DNA from: a virus
IMG/VR virus record: IMGVR_UViG_3300045454_000107
Span: 1 to 33,707 of that record
Strand: one strand, 5' to 3'
Length of the DNA stretch: 33,707 bases
Shown: in pieces, positions 30,275 through 33,707 of the stretch
How positions within the stretch are numbered: position 1 is the first letter of the stretch
Layout of the letters: each line of letters opens with the position of its first letter
The notes under the pieces: generated by a model
What the model was told of the DNA's origin: nothing
The model's input: only the letters and a program-made list of their open reading frames with translations
Database searches by the model: none
Translations under genes and position numbers: made by a program

Positions 30275-30497
30275 GGCTGGCCTCCCGTTTGCTCCCGAGC
30301 CGGTACTCGAAGCGCTCGCGCCCGACTCTACGGCACGCCACCGGCACGCCGTTGACGCGCAGCTCGGCCACGCATGAGTTCACCGCACACACCCCCGCGC
30401 CGACGATGATGTCGCGCGTGCCGTGCCAGCGCCCATCGGATAGCAGCCGCAGCACCCGTTGCAGGTGCTGCGAATGGTCAAGCCTTGCAGCTCGCAT
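30261..30497 (-). CDS. small winged-helix protein
   Basis: A 78-aa protein. The pattern LQRVLRLLSDGRWHGTRDII, then ELRVNGVPVACRRVGRERFE fits a winged-helix DNA-binding domain of the type found before Mor genes in Mu-like phages. GAGGTGG lies upstream of the ATG. Target unknown. Confidence 0.65.
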   Translation of the reverse strand: MRAARLDHSQHLQRVLRLLSDGRWHGTRDIIVGAGVCAVNSCVAELRVNGVPVACRRVGRERFEYRLGSKREASHAAP

Positions 30498-30578
30498 AGT
30501 CCACCTCAGATTTCAGCGCCGCGCCCGGCCAGGCAGCAGCGGTGTACCCTCGTCCATCGTCGCAATCGGCAAAACCCA

Positions 30579-30953
30579 TTATCTTACAAACCTGTTGCGC
30601 GCCTGTTGCAGCAGCTCGCGCACGCGCGCACGCTGCTCCGGGCTCGGCGCTGGCGGCGCCAGCAGCGGCAGCGGCGGCAGCGGCTCCAGGTGCTCGAACC
30701 ACTGCGCCGGCGCGGGCCAGCGCTGCGCGCGCGCCGCCAAGGCGCGAAACGCCTGCCTGATGCGCTCTGCGTCGCGCTGCGCCTGCCAGCGCGGATTGCG
30801 CTGCAGCAGCGCATCGGCCCAGGCCAGGCTCACGCCCTCGATCGTGTCGGCGCTTGGCGCACCCTCCAGGCGCAGCACCAGCAGGCGCTGCAAGCCCTCG
30901 GCCACCAGCGCCAGCAGCCAGGGCGGGGCACCATCGCTCCCGGCGTGGCTCAT
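30579..30953 (-). CDS. conserved early-region protein, function unknown
   Basis: A 124-aa helical protein. The ATG at 30953 overlaps the upstream stop (ATGA). It has an N-terminal hydrophobic stretch (PWLLALVAEGLQRLLVLRLE), a middle helix with ERIRQAFRALAARAQRWPAP, and a Pro-rich linker (LPPLPLLAPPAPSP) before a basic end. The segment around ...RWPAPAQWFEHL is typical of small Mu-like early proteins, but no function is known to me. Confidence 0.55.
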   Translation of the reverse strand: MSHAGSDGAPPWLLALVAEGLQRLLVLRLEGAPSADTIEGVSLAWADALLQRNPRWQAQRDAERIRQAFRALAARAQRWPAPAQWFEHLEPLPPLPLLAPPAPSPEQRARVRELLQQARNRFVR

Positions 30954-31459
30954 GCTTGGCTCCCGGCATCGTCGGCAGCCTGCAGCGCGCTGCGCTTCAT
31001 GGCTTCGAGCCGCTGCACCGCGTCCAGCGTGGCCGAAGGCGCAGCCGCGCGCCTGGGTGCGCTCATCCGCTCGGGCGGCACCGGCACCACGCTCGCCGCA
31101 TCTGCCAGCGGCAAGCCCTCCAGCACCCGGCGCAGGTAGTTGTGCCCGCTCAAGGGCCGCGCCTCGCGCTCGCTGAGCGCCTGGCGCTTGTTGCGCAGGT
31201 GCTCCACCGTCAGGCTCAGGGCCGCGCCCAGACGCGCCGCGTCGCCCTCCAGCGCCAGCGCCTCGCGCGCCAGGCGCAAGGCGCGCTCCCAGCTCAAAGC
31301 CCGCTGCGGCGCCCGGAACAGCCCCAGGTAGGCCACCAAAGGGCGGCCCGTTGTCGCATCCAATCCGTGCAGCAGCGCGTACAGCTCGCGCGCGCCGTCG
31401 GCCTCGGCCCAGGCTTGCAGGTCGGCTTCGGCGTGGCAGCAGGGGCAGCGCAGCCTCAT
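30950..31459 (-). CDS. zinc-finger-like early-region protein
   Basis: A 169-aa protein. The N-terminus MRLRCPCCHAEADLQAWAEA has a Cys-x2-Cys knuckle that suggests a short zinc ribbon. Helical regions follow (RELYALLHGLDATTGRPLVA; EHLRNKRQALSEREARPLSG), with HNYLRRVLEGLP. It has a 4-bp overlap with GemA upstream and the next gene downstream. A replication or regulation role is a guess from position. A dispersed motif lies at 31351. Confidence 0.55.
   Translation of the reverse strand: MRLRCPCCHAEADLQAWAEADGARELYALLHGLDATTGRPLVAYLGLFRAPQRALSWERALRLAREALALEGDAARLGAALSLTVEHLRNKRQALSEREARPLSGHNYLRRVLEGLPLADAASVVPVPPERMSAPRRAAAPSATLDAVQRLEAMKRSALQAADDAGSQA
31351..31370 (+). repeat. dispersed 20-bp motif, copy in early gene
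   Basis: TTGTCGCATCCAATCCGTGC matches the consensus exactly, plus orientation. Read as GLDATTGRP. Confidence 0.75.
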
Positions 31460-31965
31460 GCCTCATCCTCCGCCGCACTCCGCGCCTTGGCCCGCTGCGC
31501 CTGGCGCTGCGCCAGCCAGCGCCGCAGCCCGGCAATCAGCGCCGTGGCTTGCAAGCGTGTGACGAAGCGCACATCGTCCACCGCGCAGGTGCGGCGCACA
31601 AAGCCGCGCAGCGCCTCGTCGTCCAGGCCGCCAAACCAGCCCATGGCCAGCGCCAGGCGCTCGACCTCGGCCACCTGCTGCGGCGTCGGGCGCATCCAGC
31701 CGGTGCCGGATTTCGGCGGCGGTGCCGGTATGCCGATCTGCGCCCCCCGGCGTTTCAGCTCCCAGCACCAGCCGATGAGCTGCCCGTCGCTGTAGTCGCG
31801 CAGGCTCGCCTTGCCGGCAAACGCCATCTGCGCCGCACGCCGCGTCTCCTCGTCCATGCCGAGCTGCAGCGCCGCCTTGTGCGCCAGCCCCAGCAGCAGG
31901 CGGCGGCGGTCGCGCGGCTCGGTGCGCGGCGCGCTCGCGCGTTTGGGTAGATCGCTGGCTTGCAT
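31456..31965 (-). CDS. gemA: GemA-like regulatory protein (Mu gp16, DUF1018)
   Basis: A 169-aa protein of the gp16 family, which in Mu modulates host DNA topology and gene expression. Family parts: RRLLLGLAHKAALQLGMDEE, then AAQMAFAGKASLRDYSDGQL and the helix CWELKRRGAQIG. The C-terminal half (QVAEVERLALAMGWFGGLDD; FVRRTCAVDDVRFVTRLQAT) is also typical. The start at 31965 is set by AAGGAG 8 nt upstream; an in-frame ATG 14 codons earlier lacks one. Confidence 0.88.
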   Translation of the reverse strand: MQASDLPKRASAPRTEPRDRRRLLLGLAHKAALQLGMDEETRRAAQMAFAGKASLRDYSDGQLIGWCWELKRRGAQIGIPAPPPKSGTGWMRPTPQQVAEVERLALAMGWFGGLDDEALRGFVRRTCAVDDVRFVTRLQATALIAGLRRWLAQRQAQRAKARSAAEDEA

Positions 31966-32043
31966 GGCAGGGCTCCTTGCTCGGGTGCATCGGTGCATCC
32001 GCCCCATACCCCGCAGCGCAGGGCATGGAGCTGAGGCACAGGC

Positions 32044-32604
32044 TTACTTCTCAGGCCCGATGCGCACCGCCAAGCTGTTGCGCACGCGCAACAGCGCGCG
32101 GTAGGCCGGTGCCCACGGGTCGTCGCCATCCGAGCTCATTTGCACCAGCTTCTCGCTCGGCTTGTAGCTCACGCTCTGCTCCACCAGGTCGGCAAAGCGC
32201 TCGCCGAGGAGCTGCTGCATCTTCGCGGCGTCGGCCAGGCTCACCGAGCTGGAGCGCACCGCGCTCACCCGGCAGACCTTGGGCACCACCAGGCTATGCC
32301 CCTCCAGCGCCGCGCCCAGCTCGGCCTTGAGCGGCTTGAGCTGCGCCTCCAGCTCGTCGATGCGCCGCACCAGGCCCCAGGCCACCAGCGCCTTTTGCAC
32401 CAGCGCTGCATCAGCCGCGCTGCGCTGCGCGCCCTCGTGCGCCTCGATGTACACGCCCAGCTCGGCCATCTCTTGCGCCGCCAGGCCCTCGTTGGCTGTC
32501 TGCAAGGCGTCAACCGGCGCTGCGTCCGGCTCCACCAGTTCCACCGCCAGCGGCTGCTCCGCCAGTTGCGCCCTCGCGCCCTTTGCTTTTGCCACACTAC
32601 CCAT
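32044..32604 (-). CDS. coiled-coil early protein in the Gam position
   Basis: A 186-aa protein. AGGAG lies 7 nt before the ATG at 32604. After an acidic N-terminal part it has a long helix (LVRRIDELEAQLKPLKAELG), then a beta segment (SVSLADAAKMQQLLGERFAD) and DPWAPAYRALLRVRNSLAVR. Mu Gam, a DNA-end-binding host-nuclease inhibitor, has a similar long helix followed by a small domain, but I cannot match its motifs. Treat as unknown with a Gam-like position. Confidence 0.5.
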   Translation of the reverse strand: MGSVAKAKGARAQLAEQPLAVELVEPDAAPVDALQTANEGLAAQEMAELGVYIEAHEGAQRSAADAALVQKALVAWGLVRRIDELEAQLKPLKAELGAALEGHSLVVPKVCRVSAVRSSSVSLADAAKMQQLLGERFADLVEQSVSYKPSEKLVQMSSDGDDPWAPAYRALLRVRNSLAVRIGPEK

Positions 32605-32684
32605 GTTCACACTCCTGATTCGACCAAGCACCCCGGCCAGGGCGCACAGCGTCAAAAACCCTCGATCAAAACCCAATCAAGAAC

Positions 32685-32927
32685 TCAACCCAGCTCCGCC
32701 ACGCGGCAGCCCGCGCAGTCGTCCCTGGGGCAGTCAAAACACAGCGCGCCCAGGCTTTGCAGCCGTTGCGCCTGCGCCGTGCGCTGCACCAGCGCCAGCA
32801 GCGCTTGGTGGCGCTCGATCAGCTCGCTGCTCGGGCGCTCCAGCTCGTACTTGCCCGCGCGCAAGCGGCTCGCCTCCGCCTTGCTGCAGCCCAGCACGGC
32901 GGCAATGTCGGCCAGCGGCAGCTCCAC
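32685..32927 (-). CDS. small HTH protein with C-terminal Cys cluster
   Basis: An 80-aa protein starting with GTG at 32927, with AGGAG 6 nt upstream. HTH-like segment LPLADIAAVLGCSKAEASRL, then a helix (LIERHQALLALVQRTAQAQR). The end CFDCPRDDCAGC has four Cys that could bind a metal. It starts 3 bp after MuB. It probably binds DNA; its target is unknown. Confidence 0.7.
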   Translation of the reverse strand: MELPLADIAAVLGCSKAEASRLRAGKYELERPSSELIERHQALLALVQRTAQAQRLQSLGALCFDCPRDDCAGCRVAELG

Positions 32928-32930
32928 CGC

Positions 32931-33707
32931 TCACTCCTGCGCCGCCGCGTGGCGGTTGGCCATCCACTTAGCCGCCAGCTCCAGCACGGCGGGTGTGAGC
33001 GCCTGCATCTGGTTCGTCTCCAAAATGCGCCGGCACTCCCCGGCCAGCTCCACCGCCTCGCGGAAGTTGCCCTTGCGGCAGCCGTGCCAGAAGGCGGTCA
33101 CCAGGTCTTTGTCGGCCAGGTCGCCAAAGGCCGGGCGCAGCACGTGCGCGTAGGTCTCGGCGCGGTCGAGGTGGCGCGCACTCACGCGCTTGGCCCCGAT
33201 GCGGCTGCCCAACTGCAACAGCAGCGGGCGCGTGCGCGCATCGACGAACTTGTGGCTGTACAACTCGGTGCCGATCAGCAGCACCGCCACCGCGCACTCG
33301 TCGGCCAGGTAGCGCAGCGCCTCAAGCACGCGCCAGCCCAGCTTGTTGGCCTCGTCCACCACCAGCAGCACGCGCGGCGCCGCTTCGCCCCGGCGCAACA
33401 GGCGCTCGACGCTGCCCGGCCCCTCCTGCCCCAGCAGCGCCGCCACCGAGGCCAGCATCTGGTGGCGGCTCATGCCGTCCCAGGCCGCCAGGCGCAGCGC
33501 GCCCATCTGCTCGGCCACCGCGCGCCCGGCCATGCTCTTGCCGGTGCCCGCTGGCCCGGTGATCTCGCCCAGCGGGTTGTCGCCGCTGAGCACCAGCTCA
33601 GCCAGCGCCAGCGCTTCCTTCACCACCCGCGTCTCGCGTATCTCGCGCTGCACGCGCCGCGCCGCCGGCGCCGTCTGGCGCGTCTCCACCTTGGAGTCGG
33701 TTTTCAT
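32931..33707 (-). CDS. MuB-like AAA+ ATPase, transposition target activator
   Basis: A 258-aa protein. In Mu, B binds target DNA in an ATP-dependent way, delivers it to the transposase A and gives target immunity. Walker A GPAGTGKS (51-58), Walker B RVLLVVDEANKL (about 112-123), then a sensor-type segment (DECAVAVLLIGTELYSHKFV), followed by the lid (RVSARHLDRAETYAHVLRPA) and a helical C-terminus. The ATG is at the last base of the window. The transposase gene is expected just outside. The length is at the short end for the family (Mu B about 312 aa). Confidence 0.9.
   Translation of the reverse strand: MKTDSKVETRQTAPAARRVQREIRETRVVKEALALAELVLSGDNPLGEITGPAGTGKSMAGRAVAEQMGALRLAAWDGMSRHQMLASVAALLGQEGPGSVERLLRRGEAAPRVLLVVDEANKLGWRVLEALRYLADECAVAVLLIGTELYSHKFVDARTRPLLLQLGSRIGAKRVSARHLDRAETYAHVLRPAFGDLADKDLVTAFWHGCRKGNFREAVELAGECRRILETNQMQALTPAVLELAAKWMANRHAAAQE

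Noticed and set aside
32044-32604. Firm annotation as Mu Gam
   Set aside because: Position and a long helix fit, but no Gam-specific motif can be recognised by eye; left as unknown.
1-33707. CRISPR arrays, rRNA or complete tRNA genes
   Set aside because: None seen; the only tandem repeat array (25-123) has no unique spacers.

Overview
The window is most of the late half of a Mu-like (transposable, contractile-tailed) prophage in a very GC-rich host. Nearly all genes lie on the minus strand, so the phage reads from right (33707) to left (1). Host identity is inference: the high GC, the codon use and an intergenic CCCCAAGGGG/CCCCTTGGGG hairpin (28378-28406) of a type I associate with Comamonadaceae suggest a betaproteobacterium of the Burkholderiales. 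The transposase A gene and the repressor are not in the window and would be expected beyond 33707.

Layout, in the direction of transcription. (1) 33707-29927, early/middle genes: a MuB-like AAA+ transposition ATPase, a small HTH protein with a Cys cluster, a coiled-coil protein in the Gam position, GemA/gp16, three small conserved or unknown proteins and the Mor-type activator. (2) 29858-28453, lysis block: M15 peptidase endolysin, 3TM holin, and small proteins resembling Mu gp25/gp26. (3) 28358-17782, packaging and head: gp27 (DUF3486), terminase, an Ig-like small protein, a collagen-repeat protein, portal (DUF935), MuF with a C-terminal PBECR-type nuclease domain, gpG, then a divergent accessory gene pair, then protease/scaffold I/Z, decoration protein and major capsid. 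(4) 17759-5127, head completion and P2-like contractile tail: gp36, gp37, gp38, sheath, tube, DUF2513, tail chaperone plus GpE, tape measure, U, X, D, V, PAAR, W, J, I, and a short tail-collar protein. (5) 5114-1, a diversity-generating retroelement (DGR): an 855-aa fibre protein whose last codons form the variable repeat (VR), a fibre-assembly-like protein, Avd, the template repeat (TR), a small ORF, and the reverse transcriptase.

The DGR is the main discovery. TR 1455-1561 and VR 2554-2660 are 107 bp long and differ at 11 positions. All 11 are adenines of the TR in coding sense, and none of the other positions differ. The TR would encode an Asn-rich segment in which AAC/AAT codons have become His, Gly, Asp, Tyr, Thr and Ser in the VR. 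The expected result is a phage whose fibre tip is diversified by mutagenic retrohoming.

Regulation: three almost identical elements (7889-7915, 20496-20522, 29891-29917) sit 31-33 bp upstream of the first genes of three late blocks (W-J-I-fibre-DGR, protease-head-tail, lysis-head). They are probably late promoters used by the Mor-type activator. Each block also has a short perfect palindrome, of unrelated sequence, just upstream of its ATG.

Accessory material: three probable genes run against the phage (13472-13702, 14979-15206, 21475-21807). A dispersed 20-bp motif (minus-strand consensus TTGTCGCAYNNAATSCGNGC) recurs at seven loci in both orientations and forms a tandem array that has lengthened the C-terminus of the reverse transcriptase.
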